A stretch of DNA of 64,000 nt from Streptomyces sp. ADI96-02. Lineage in GTDB: Bacteria; Actinomycetota; Actinomycetes; Streptomycetales; Streptomycetaceae. Location: contig NZ_ML123034.1 in NCBI RefSeq assembly GCF_003846185.1, positions 6,609,799-6,673,798 on the forward strand, read 5' to 3'. The translations under genes and the position numbers were made by a program. Positions 41,982 through 49,806 of this stretch are shown here, in pieces. Position 1 is the stretch's first letter. The number at the start of each line of letters is the position of its first letter. The notes beneath the pieces are model-generated. The model worked only from the letters and a program-made list of their open reading frames with translations, did no database searches and was not told where the DNA came from.

Positions 41982-43391
41982 ATGACAACGTCCGAGGACC
42001 GTACCGGACCGGACACACCGCCGTACCTGCTGGGCCACTACGCCCCGGTGCCCGACGAGTTCGACGCCGTCGAGCTGACGGTCACCGGTGCCCTCCCGCC
42101 GGAACTCGACGGCCGCTATCTGCGCAACGGGCCCAACTCCCGCCCCGGCGAGGACCCGGGCCACCTCTTCACCGGCCACGGCATGCTGCACGGCGTCCGC
42201 CTCCGCGACGGGCGCGCCGAGTGGTACCGCAACCGCTGGGTGCGCACCACCAGGCTCGCCGGCGCGCCGTACAACCGGCCGGACGGAACCCTCGACCTCG
42301 CGGCGGTGAACGCCAACACCCATGTCATCGCCCACGCCGACAGGCTTCTCGCCCTCGTCGAGAACGGCCTGCCCTACGAGGTCACCGGAGAGCTGGACAC
42401 CATCGGCCCCTGCGACTTCGGCGGACGGCTCACCACCGCGATGACCGCCCACCCCAAGCAGGACCCCGTCACCGGCGAACTCCTCTTCTTCGGCTACAGC
42501 GCGCGCCCTCCCCACCTCGTCTACCACCGGTTGTCCGCGTCCGGCGAGCTGGTGGAGAGCCGGGACGTCTCCGTCCCGGCGGGCACGATGATGCACGACT
42601 TCGCCATCACCGAGAACTACGTGGTCTGGCTGGACCTGCCCGTCGTCTTCGACCTCCGCCTCGCGGGCGGCGGCGGCATGCCGATGCGCTGGGACGACGG
42701 CTACGGAGCCCGGCTCGGGCTCATGCGCCGCGACGGCACGGGCGACGTCCGCTGGTTCGACATCGAGCCCTGCTACGTCTTCCACGTCGGCAACGCCCAT
42801 GAGGACGAGGCCGGGCGCGTCGTCCTCGACGCGGTGCGCTACTCCCGCTCGGCCTTCACCGCCATGTGGCAGACGATGGGCGGCCCCGTCGGCAGCCCGG
42901 TCGCCGACACGGGGTGGGTGCTGGGGGAGACGCAGGGCGGGAACGTGCACCGTTGGCGGCTCGACCCGGCCACGGGCCGGGTCGACGAGCGGCCCATCGA
43001 CGACCGGGGCGTGGAGATGCCGACCATCAACGACGACCTGACCGGCCGGCCCAGCCGGTATCTGTACACGGTCGCCGAACGCGCGATCATCAAGTACGAC
43101 ACGCTCTCGGGCGCGTCGCACGCCTACGGCACCGGGGACGGCTCCTCGCCCGGCGAAGCCGTCTTCGTGCCCGCCCGGACCGCGACCGCCGGCGAGGAGG
43201 ACGCGGGCTGGCTCCTGACCATGGTCTCCCACGGTCCTACGCAGGGGTCGGAGCTGCTCGTCCTGGACGCCCGGGACCTGACGCGGGTGGCCGCGGTGGA
43301 GATGCCGCGACGCGTCCCCGCCGGAGTCCACGGCAGCTGGATACCGGAGCGGGGCCCGGACGCGGCCGGTGAGCGCCCTTCGCAGGACTGA
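41982..43391 (+). CDS. Carotenoid cleavage dioxygenase (RPE65 family)
   Basis: A 469-residue beta-propeller oxygenase of the carotenoid/lignostilbene family. The four iron-ligand histidines can be placed at TAHPKQD, MMHDFAIT, FHVGNAHE and VHGSWIP, and HGMLHGVRL and NGPNSRP mark the N-terminal blades. These non-haem iron enzymes split a double bond with O2, giving apocarotenoids or aryl aldehydes. No carotenoid genes are nearby, so a stilbene-like substrate is equally possible. The ATG follows AAGGAG by 6 bases. Confidence 0.9.
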   Translation: MTTSEDRTGPDTPPYLLGHYAPVPDEFDAVELTVTGALPPELDGRYLRNGPNSRPGEDPGHLFTGHGMLHGVRLRDGRAEWYRNRWVRTTRLAGAPYNRPDGTLDLAAVNANTHVIAHADRLLALVENGLPYEVTGELDTIGPCDFGGRLTTAMTAHPKQDPVTGELLFFGYSARPPHLVYHRLSASGELVESRDVSVPAGTMMHDFAITENYVVWLDLPVVFDLRLAGGGGMPMRWDDGYGARLGLMRRDGTGDVRWFDIEPCYVFHVGNAHEDEAGRVVLDAVRYSRSAFTAMWQTMGGPVGSPVADTGWVLGETQGGNVHRWRLDPATGRVDERPIDDRGVEMPTINDDLTGRPSRYLYTVAERAIIKYDTLSGASHAYGTGDGSSPGEAVFVPARTATAGEEDAGWLLTMVSHGPTQGSELLVLDARDLTRVAAVEMPRRVPAGVHGSWIPERGPDAAGERPSQD

Positions 43392-43470
43392 GCAGCGGTG
43401 GCGGCGGCCCGAACCGGCCGCCGCCACCCCCGTTCCCGTACGCCCCGCCGTGCCGGGCGGGATCCAACGG

Positions 43471-43501
43471 CCGGGGCGGCCGACAGCGCCGGCCGCCCCG
43501 G
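43471..43501. terminator. 12-bp terminator between convergent genes
   Basis: A perfect 12-bp stem (43471-43482 with 43490-43501) with a 7-base loop lies between the carotenoid oxygenase and the Dps gene, serving both. Confidence 0.8.
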
Positions 43502-43515
43502 CGCGGGACGGTCGT

Positions 43516-44193
43516 TCAGCGGGTGACGCGCTTGCTCGCCGTCGTCTTCTTCGCCCCACGCTTGGCGGCGGTCTTCTTCGCCGAGGCGGGAACGGCGGTC
43601 TTCTTGGCGGGGGTGCGCTTCGCCGTGGCCGACTGCGGCGCGGCGGCGCGGGCGGCCTGCTTCTCCGTGTCCGCTCCGGCGTTCGCGAGCGTGCCCGCGC
43701 TGCTCTCCAGATGGGCGCGGACGAACCACTGGAACTGCTCCAGCCCCCGCAGGTGCTCGATGAGAAGGTCCTCGGTGACGGGATCGATCTCGCTCACCTC
43801 CGCCAGCGCCTGCCGGTGGTCCTCGATGACGCCCGTGTACACGAGGTCCAGCGCGCCGAGGTGCGCGATGGCGTCGGCGCGGCCCACGCTGTAGTCGTCC
43901 CAGGTCCGCTCCGCGACCAGCGCCCCCGGCGTGCCGTGGGGCTCCCCGCCCAGCGCCGAGATCCGCTCGGCCGCCGCGTCGGCCATGTCCCGGACAGCGG
44001 CCGTCTGCGGGTCCAGCATCTCGTGGACGGCGATGAAGTGCGGCCCGACCACGTTCCAGTGGATGTGCTTGAGGGTGAGCGACAGGTCGTTCAGAGCGTG
44101 CAGCCGCAGACTCAGCAGGTCGATCACCCGCCGGCCCTCGTCGGTGTCGAGCCCGGGGACGGTGTAGCGCGGGGCGGGGGCGGAGGGTGACAT
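43516..44193 (-). CDS. dps: Dps ferritin-like protein with histone-like tail
   Basis: A 225-residue Dps. Residues 1-165 are the four-helix ferroxidase core, with HIHWNVVGPHF, the acidic ligand helix DMADAAAERISALGG and EDLLIEHLRGLEQF. Residues from about 180 form a lysine/alanine-rich extension (TPAKKTAVP, SAKKTAAKR, KKTTASKRV) like eukaryotic H1 tails, which suggests DNA binding. Dps oxidises Fe(II) with peroxide and condenses DNA under stress. The ATG follows AAGGAG by 5 bases. The 375 bases upstream hold an imperfect GTTGC-ACC-GCAAC palindrome (44321-44333) and a GC hairpin (44281-44299), but no gene. Confidence 0.93.
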   Translation of the reverse strand: MSPSAPAPRYTVPGLDTDEGRRVIDLLSLRLHALNDLSLTLKHIHWNVVGPHFIAVHEMLDPQTAAVRDMADAAAERISALGGEPHGTPGALVAERTWDDYSVGRADAIAHLGALDLVYTGVIEDHRQALAEVSEIDPVTEDLLIEHLRGLEQFQWFVRAHLESSAGTLANAGADTEKQAARAAAPQSATAKRTPAKKTAVPASAKKTAAKRGAKKTTASKRVTR

Positions 44194-44568
44194 GTGGCTC
44201 CTTGACAGATGGGGTCGACGGCCGTGCGGGCTGATTCCCAGCCTTCTTCTGCCCTGCTGGGACCGGCTCTCACGTTTCCCCGCCGGGTGTTGCCCGGCGG
44301 GACATGCCCACGGTGCCAACGTTGCACCGCAACACAGGGGCGACGCGCCGGATGAGCCCGACCCGAACACCGGGTCTGATCAGCGCGAACGGAAGTTCCG
44401 CCGAGCGCAGGTCCGTTGGCGGCGGAGGTTTTTCGTTGCCCCTTTCCCTGATGCCGTACTGCAACGGCCGCGTGACGCCCCATGCTGTGTGTCACCCACT
44501 TGGCGGGCCCCGCCCGGCGGGCACCTTTCCCACGCCCCCGGACGCGGGACGGATGAACGGAGAATCGC

Positions 44569-44697
44569 GTGGATCGGCCAGTGCCGCAGTGGAGGACCTT
44601 CTCGCAGTTCCGGCTCGGGGACGCCGCAGACGTCGGGGACGCCGGGGCCGACGACGCGGCCGGGTACATCGGAGGGCAGGTGCCGGGCCGTGGGTGA
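44569..44697 (+). CDS. 42-residue ORF overlapping regulator start
   Basis: A GTG-started 43-codon frame preceded by GGAG 6 bases upstream. It opens VDRPVPQWRTFSQF and continues with an acidic, glycine-rich middle (DVGDAGADDA) ending QVPGRG. Its stop TGA overlaps the following regulator by 8 bases, typical of translational coupling. I do not know the family. Its position supports the GTG at 44690 as the regulator's start. Confidence 0.45.
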   Translation: MDRPVPQWRTFSQFRLGDAADVGDAGADDAAGYIGGQVPGRG

Positions 44698-45781
44698 ACT
44701 GCGCCCCCTGGGGCAGGACCTGACGAACGAATCACGGGCGCTCGCGGAAGCCCTGCGGGAACTGTTCGCGGGACTGGACGTGTCGGTGCGCCGGTACGCG
44801 GCCCGACGCCGACGCGACCCGGGCACCTTCTCCCGCTACCTGAACGGGACCCGCTTACCCCCCTGGGGGGTGATCATGGACATGCTCGCGGATCTGGCCG
44901 AGCACCGCGGAACCACCGTCACCGCCGAGACCATCGAGCTCGTGCGCGAACTCTACGGGTCGGCGTTCGACGCCAACTCCTCCCCGAAACACGCCGTCCA
45001 GATCATCGAGCAGCAGTTGGCCGACGCGGACCACGTATCGCGCCGCTCCAGCGTCCGAGGCGACGTCCTCGGCGACGCCCTGCTGGACCGCAAGCACCGC
45101 ATCGCCCACCTGGAGGTGCGGCTGAACCAGATGGAGGCGGTGCTCGCCGCCGAGCGGGAACGCGCCGACCAGCTGACAGCCGCCCATCCCGACGTCTCCG
45201 AGCTGCTGGGCGAACGCGACCTCCTGCGACAGGAGGTGACACGGCTCGGAAACGAACTCCAGGAGGCGCGGGAGCAGCGCGCGGACGCCGAGGCGCGCTG
45301 CGATCTCCTGGAGCGCCAGCTGGAAGTCGTCGAACGCCCCGCGGCCCTGAACCTGCCGCAGCCTCAGCCGCTGACCACGCCGAAAGTCCTCGTCGTGGAC
45401 GACCAGCCCGACAACCTGCTCGCCATGACGGCGGTCCTGGGCACGCTCGACCAGGAGCTGGTCACGGTCTCCTCCGGCCGGGACGCCCTCAAGGCGCTGC
45501 TCCACCACGACGACTTCGCCGTGATCATCATGGACGTCCAGATGCCCGAGATGGACGGCTACGAGACCGCCGCGCACATCAAGCGCCGCCCGCGCAACCG
45601 GGACGTGCCGATCATCTTCCTCACCGCGATGGGCGTCGACCCCGAGCACACGGCCCGCGGCTACGCGGCCGGCGCGGTGGACTACATCAGCAAGCCCTTC
45701 GACCCCTGGGCCCTGCGCGCCAAGGTCGCCGTCTTCACCGAGATCCACCTCGAACGACGGATCGCCAACTCCGGTCCCTGA
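44690..45781 (+). CDS. HTH-coiled coil-REC regulator
   Basis: A 363-residue protein: an N-terminal helix-turn-helix-like domain (about 10-65, RYAARRRRDPGTFSRYLNGT), a coiled coil (about 100-210) and a C-terminal receiver domain (about 220-345) with the acid pair VVDDQPDN, phospho-acceptor in IIMDVQMPEMDGYE and lysine in ISKPFDPWA. The order is the reverse of typical response regulators. No cognate kinase is adjacent. The GTG at 44690 overlaps the stop of the small ORF before it. It may control the convergent Dps gene or stress functions, but that is inferred. Confidence 0.85.
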   Translation: MGELRPLGQDLTNESRALAEALRELFAGLDVSVRRYAARRRRDPGTFSRYLNGTRLPPWGVIMDMLADLAEHRGTTVTAETIELVRELYGSAFDANSSPKHAVQIIEQQLADADHVSRRSSVRGDVLGDALLDRKHRIAHLEVRLNQMEAVLAAERERADQLTAAHPDVSELLGERDLLRQEVTRLGNELQEAREQRADAEARCDLLERQLEVVERPAALNLPQPQPLTTPKVLVVDDQPDNLLAMTAVLGTLDQELVTVSSGRDALKALLHHDDFAVIIMDVQMPEMDGYETAAHIKRRPRNRDVPIIFLTAMGVDPEHTARGYAAGAVDYISKPFDPWALRAKVAVFTEIHLERRIANSGP

Positions 45782-45806
45782 CGCGCGCGGCCCGCGTGCG
45801 GGGGCG

Positions 45807-46184
45807 CTACTCGGCCGCGTCCGGCGGCAGGAAGCCGTGCTCGGACAGGTCGAACCAGTTGCCCTCCGGGTCGGTCGCCCGGTACTCGGCGAACGGCCGG
45901 TCACCGCCGCGCAGCACCGGGCGGGCGACACCGCGGTCCGTGATCCGGTCGGCGACGGAGGCGACGTCGGACACCTCGAAGCCGAAGTGGTTGAACCCGG
46001 CCGGCACGTCCCCGTCCAGACGCTGCTGGATCAGCGCGAGGTTGATGTATCCGTCGGTGACGAAACGGCTGCCGTCCGGGTCCTGGTGGAACTCCTCCAT
46101 CTGGAGGGTGTCCCGGTAGAAGGCGGCGGCAGCGGCGGCGTCCTGGACCACCAGGGCCAGGTGCTTGAGGCGGGGCCGGTTCAC
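45807..46184 (-). CDS. VOC-superfamily protein
   Basis: A 125-residue single VOC domain (two betaalphabetabetabeta units), from LKHLALVVQDAAAAAAFYRD to a closing EGNWFDLSEHGF. Metal-ligand candidates are the His in LKHLAL and the Glu/His residues near the C-terminal half. Members include glyoxalases, dioxygenases, fosfomycin-resistance enzymes and drug-binding proteins. It starts with GTG at 46184, overlapping the stop of the SnoaL-like gene by 4 bases, so the three leftward genes are translationally coupled. Confidence 0.88.
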   Translation of the reverse strand: MNRPRLKHLALVVQDAAAAAAFYRDTLQMEEFHQDPDGSRFVTDGYINLALIQQRLDGDVPAGFNHFGFEVSDVASVADRITDRGVARPVLRGGDRPFAEYRATDPEGNWFDLSEHGFLPPDAAE

Positions 46185-46567
46185 GTCTGTTCTCCTCGGG
46201 TTTCCGGAACGGTCATGTTGTGAAAGGCGGTGATGCGCGCGCCGGTCCCGTCGTCCGCCACGACCGCCTGCGCGTGCGTGGTGAGGCCACCGGGCTCGAT
46301 CACGGTCACCACGTGGACCAGTCGGAGTCCTCCGGCCAGCGGACGGACCAAGCGGATCTCGGGGACCAAACGGGTGTCCCGGAAGGGCCCGGCGAACAGG
46401 CGGGCGTGCCCGGCCACCACGGCTTCGCGGCCCCGCAGCTCCTCACCGCGCACGGTCACGAAGTCGACGTCCTCGGCGAAGACCGCGCCGAACGCCTCGG
46501 CGTCGCCGCGCCGCCAGCCCTCCGCCATCGCCCGCCAGAGGGCGAGCACGCCGTCGCTGTCAGTCAT
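46181..46567 (-). CDS. SnoaL/NTF2-like protein
   Basis: A 128-residue cone-shaped NTF2-like domain containing WRAMAEGWRRGDAEAF and VEIRG-like EELRGREAVVAGHARLF, typical of the SnoaL-like and DUF4440 group. Such folds serve as cyclases, isomerases, hydrolases or ligand-binding partners in specialised metabolism. It overlaps the upstream JAMM gene by 8 bases and the downstream VOC gene by 4, forming a tightly coupled three-gene unit. Confidence 0.85.
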   Translation of the reverse strand: MTDSDGVLALWRAMAEGWRRGDAEAFGAVFAEDVDFVTVRGEELRGREAVVAGHARLFAGPFRDTRLVPEIRLVRPLAGGLRLVHVVTVIEPGGLTTHAQAVVADDGTGARITAFHNMTVPETRGEQT

Positions 46568-47249
46568 CGCGGCCCCCGTCACCCGGCAGGACGCCGCCCG
46601 TGGCCGGCCGGTGCACCCGCAGCGCGAGCCGCCGGCACTCCGCGTCCCAGGCGGACAGGGCGTAACCGTGCGCCCCGTGCCGCCGCTCCACGTAGCAGAC
46701 GACGTTGACCGGCCAGCCGCTGCTGCGGAAGACATAGCGGTCCATCTCGGTGGGGCACTCGTCCAACGGATGGGCGCGGGCCTGCCGGGGGCCGAGCCGG
46801 TGCCAGTCGGGGTGCATGTGGACCGAGCCCAGGATGTCCAGGTTCCGGCGGTCCGCCTCGCGCGCGATGCGCAGCAGGTCCGCCGGGTCCAGCCACCACG
46901 CCCGGACCGGGTTCTCGTAGGCCGCTCCGAAGCGCGGGACGATGGTCGCGGCGAACTCCTGGCGGGCGTTCGGGTCGGTGGTGCGGGCGTTGCGTCCGAA
47001 AGCCACGTCGTGAACCAGCCAGTCACCGTCCGCAGCCGTTCCCAACAGCACCGCGAAACACGGCACCGGATCATTCTCGGTGATGTTCGCGTATTCCCGG
47101 ACCGCTGCCGCGAGAAAACGATCCAATGCGGATTCGGAAAACAACACGGAGGAAGCATCCGGCGCGCGGACGGCATCCTCGCTCTCGTTCCTGGTATGCG
47201 TCAGCACATAACCCACCTGTTCGGATTCCGGCACTCCGAAGGCCGGCAT
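46560..47249 (-). CDS. JAMM/MPN-type metalloprotease-like protein
   Basis: A 229-residue Mov34/MPN (JAMM) domain protein. The metal site reads GSVHMHPDWHRLGP followed by an aspartate-rich stretch, HPLDECPTEMD; the upstream Glu of the JAMM motif is probably in the FSESALDRF or NDPVPCFAVLLG region. Bacterial JAMM enzymes cleave C-terminal residues from ubiquitin-like carriers and sulfur-carrier proteins, but no such carrier is nearby. It is the first gene of a coupled unit with SnoaL-like and VOC genes. The start is uncertain: the ATG at 47249 lacks a good ribosome site, and a GTG about 15 codons later has AGGTGGG upstream. Confidence 0.75.
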   Translation of the reverse strand: MPAFGVPESEQVGYVLTHTRNESEDAVRAPDASSVLFSESALDRFLAAAVREYANITENDPVPCFAVLLGTAADGDWLVHDVAFGRNARTTDPNARQEFAATIVPRFGAAYENPVRAWWLDPADLLRIAREADRRNLDILGSVHMHPDWHRLGPRQARAHPLDECPTEMDRYVFRSSGWPVNVVCYVERRHGAHGYALSAWDAECRRLALRVHRPATGGVLPGDGGRDD

Positions 47250-47345
47250 CCGACCGTGTCACCGGCTGCGCCGGACGGCAACCGACCGGCGGCCGAGGAG
47301 TGCCCGGCGAACCGAAATTGTCGACCTCTGTCCGGAATGCGGGCC

Positions 47346-47362
47346 TATTGCATTCGGCGATA
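47346..47362. promoter_or_regulatory. LysR-type binding motif
   Basis: TATTG-N7-CGATA is a T-N11-A dyad (T47348, A47360) located between the divergent JAMM and LysR genes, 42-58 bases before the LysR start. It is the classic form of a LysR regulatory site. Confidence 0.45.
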
Positions 47363-47404
47363 ACACTTCTGTCCCCCCGGCCGCGCCCGCCGTACTATCG
47401 CGCC

Positions 47405-48367
47405 ATGCGTCTGGACGTACGGCACCTGGATCTGGTCCTCACCATCGCCGAGGCGGGCAGCCTGCGGCGCGCCGCCGCCCGGCTGCACCTCACCCAGCCC
47501 GCGGTCACCACTCAACTGAAGCGGATCGAGCAGCACTTGGGCGGTGAGCTCTTCGTCCGTCTGCCGGACGGAGTGCTGCCCACCCGCGCGGGCTCCCTCT
47601 TCGTCCGCGACGCCACCCGCATCCGGCGGGACCTCGACGGCCTGACCCGCACCGCCCGCCGCGCTCTCCAGGGGGACGCGGAGGCGCCGGTCCGCGTCGG
47701 CGGCGTGCCGGCTCAGCATTTCAGCCTGCTGATCAAGGCGCTCGGCACCGTGCTGCCCGAACGCGGCGCGACCAGCCGCACGGTCCGGTCCACGGCCACC
47801 GCCACCGCCCTGCTCGCCTCCGGTGAACTCGACGTGGCGGTGCTGCGACGGTTCCCCGACTCGCCTCTGGCGCTGCCGCCCGGAGTCGCGCACCGGACCC
47901 TGCTCACCGAGCCGATCTTCGTCGGGGTCTCCCTGGACCACCGTCTGTCCGGCGCCGGGCGGATCGCTCTCGGCGAGTTGGCGGACGAGGACTGGGTGAT
48001 GCCGCCACCCGACGACAGCGGCATGAACGGCCACATGGCCGACACCTGCCGGCGTACCGGGTTCGAGCAGCGCGTCGCGCACGTCACCGACGAGTCGCAC
48101 GTCGCCTTCGCCCTGACCGCCGCCGGCGACGCGGTGTGCCCGCTCTACCCGCTGGGCAGCGCGCGCGAATCGCTGGCCACCCTCACGCTCACCGGCGACC
48201 CGCTCTTCCGCGACCTGGTGCTGGCCTGGCGCACCGATTCCCCGGCCGCCCCGGCCGTGGACGCACTGTGCGCACACATCGCGCAGGGATATCTCGCCCT
48301 TGTCGAGACCGACGACGTGTATGCACAATGGTGGCGACGAGGTGGAGCGGAATTCGCTCTTCCCTAG
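47405..48367 (+). CDS. LysR-family transcriptional regulator
   Basis: A 320-residue LysR protein. The winged helix-turn-helix is at about 5-65 (LVLTIAEAGSLRRAAARLHLTQPAVTTQLKRIEQHLG), followed by the two-lobed inducer-binding domain. It is transcribed away from the JAMM-SnoaL-VOC unit and 19 bases upstream of a second VOC gene, so it probably controls both sides. The ATG lacks a ribosome site; TACTAT 6 bases upstream of it fits a leaderless transcript. Confidence 0.92.
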   Translation: MRLDVRHLDLVLTIAEAGSLRRAAARLHLTQPAVTTQLKRIEQHLGGELFVRLPDGVLPTRAGSLFVRDATRIRRDLDGLTRTARRALQGDAEAPVRVGGVPAQHFSLLIKALGTVLPERGATSRTVRSTATATALLASGELDVAVLRRFPDSPLALPPGVAHRTLLTEPIFVGVSLDHRLSGAGRIALGELADEDWVMPPPDDSGMNGHMADTCRRTGFEQRVAHVTDESHVAFALTAAGDAVCPLYPLGSARESLATLTLTGDPLFRDLVLAWRTDSPAAPAVDALCAHIAQGYLALVETDDVYAQWWRRGGAEFALP

Positions 48368-48386
48368 AGGATTCAGAGGAGTTCCG

Positions 48387-48923
48387 GTGCCGGTCCGGGG
48401 AATTAATCATGCGGTTCTGTGGGTACGCGACGCGGACGCCAGTGCGCGTTTCTACACGGAAGTCCTCGGATTCGGTGTGGTCGGTGAGTCCGGGGAGGCG
48501 CCGCGTAAAGCGATTTTCCTTCGGGCGCCGGAATCGGACAACGACCACGACCTCGGCCTGTTCGGCATCGGTGCGGAGGCCGCCGAGACCCGTGCGGGAC
48601 GGGGTGAGACCGGGCTCTACCACATCGCCTGGGAAGTCCCGACCCTGCACGATCTGCGCGCCGTCGCCGAGCGGCTCGCCGAGCGCGGGGCACTGGTCGG
48701 CGCGACCGACCACGGCACCACCAAGGGGGTGTACGCCAAGGACGTGGACGGCCTGGAATTCGAGGTGTGCTGGCTGGTACCGCACGAGCTGATCGACGAC
48801 GAGGCCCGCGCCCGCCGCGGCCCGCTGGACATCGACGCCGAGATCGCCCGGTTCGGCGCGACCACCGAGGGGGCCTGTGCCCGCTCGGCCCGCGGGGCGT
48901 CCCCTGCTCCGAGCGCCGGCTGA
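48387..48923 (+). CDS. VOC-family dioxygenase-like protein
   Basis: A 178-residue protein whose first 130 residues form a VOC domain, starting INHAVLWVRDADASARFY and ending LEFEVCWLVPHELIDD. A metal site of the extradiol dioxygenase kind is plausible: His in INHAVLW, His in GLYHIAWE and Glu in LEFEVCW. The tail of about 45 residues is acidic and then alanine/arginine-rich. GTG 48387 follows AGAGGAG by 6 bases and lies 20 bases after the LysR stop codon, so both belong to one operon. Confidence 0.85.
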   Translation: MPVRGINHAVLWVRDADASARFYTEVLGFGVVGESGEAPRKAIFLRAPESDNDHDLGLFGIGAEAAETRAGRGETGLYHIAWEVPTLHDLRAVAERLAERGALVGATDHGTTKGVYAKDVDGLEFEVCWLVPHELIDDEARARRGPLDIDAEIARFGATTEGACARSARGASPAPSAG

Positions 48924-49079
48924 GGCCGCCCGGCCGGAACCGGAAGAACCCGCCCCGCGGCAGTGCGCGGGCCGTGCGCCACGGGGGATGATGGAGATCG
49001 TGAGGTCGCCCCGCCGAACCGGCTCCGGAGACGGGCCCGGCGCGGCACCCTCCGCCGCTGTCTCCGAGGGGAGCCGTTC

Positions 49080-49685
49080 ATGAGCAGGGCGAAAGAGTTG
49101 TTCATCATCGCCGTGGATCCGGGACCGGAGCAGGCCGTGGGGCAGGGTGACCTGTCGCTCGCTCTCGCCGGGGCCGAGCTGATCGACCTCGTCGAGGCGG
49201 AGGTCGTCACGGTGGACGGCGACCGGATCGTGCCGGGCGGGCGGGCCACGCCGGGCGATCGGCTCCTCGGCGAGGCTGCGGAAGGGCTCATCCGGCAGCC
49301 GCCCTACGAGCGGATCGAGGACTGGCTGTGGCGCCGGGGCCGAGACCTCTCGGCCGCCTACCGGGCCGCCCTGGAGGAGGACGGTGAGCTGACGCGAAAG
49401 CGAAGCGGCCGTCGGCCCTTCGGCTCGGAACGCGTGGAACCGGTCGATACGCCCACCCGCCGCAGGGCGGCCGAGCGCTGGGAGGCGAAGGAGCCCGTCC
49501 TGGCCGACCTCGCCTCGGCGGTGGGCGTCGACGCCGGACGGTCCGACGACGAGCCCGGCTTCGACGACGACGCCGTGACGACCGTCCTGGCCGCCGTTCA
49601 CGACGCGGTGATGGAGTTGGAGGCCGTACGCCAGCGGCGGACCATCGAGAACGCGGCCTTCGCCAACCTCTGGCGCGGACCGTGA
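49080..49685 (+). CDS. GPP34 (GOLPH3-like) domain protein
   Basis: A 201-residue GPP34 protein related to eukaryotic GOLPH3/Vps74. It begins AKELFIIAVDPG, and LSLALAGAELIDLVEAEV and GEAAEGLIRQPPYERIEDWLW follow. Eukaryotic relatives bind phosphatidylinositol 4-phosphate and enzyme tails at the Golgi; in actinobacteria several paralogues exist and their role is unknown. The ATG follows GAGGGGAG by 7 bases. No partner is adjacent, and a terminator separates it from the lanthipeptide synthetase. Confidence 0.88.
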   Translation: MSRAKELFIIAVDPGPEQAVGQGDLSLALAGAELIDLVEAEVVTVDGDRIVPGGRATPGDRLLGEAAEGLIRQPPYERIEDWLWRRGRDLSAAYRAALEEDGELTRKRSGRRPFGSERVEPVDTPTRRRAAERWEAKEPVLADLASAVGVDAGRSDDEPGFDDDAVTTVLAAVHDAVMELEAVRQRRTIENAAFANLWRGP

Positions 49686-49778
49686 GACGGGCCCGCCGTC
49701 GATGCGGACGGGAGGCCGTCGAGCGGACGGCAGGTCGTTGAGACGGACGGCAGGCGGGCTCGACGGGCGGGCTCTGCG

Positions 49779-49806
49779 GACGGGCTCTGCGGGCGCGGAG
49801 CCCGTC
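49779..49806. terminator. 9-bp terminator between GPP34 and lanthipeptide synthetase
   Basis: GACGGGCTC (49779-49787) pairs with GAGCCCGTC (49798-49806) around a 10-base loop; the right arm touches the synthetase stop codon. Direct GACGGCAGG repeats fill the preceding 60 bases. Confidence 0.6.
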
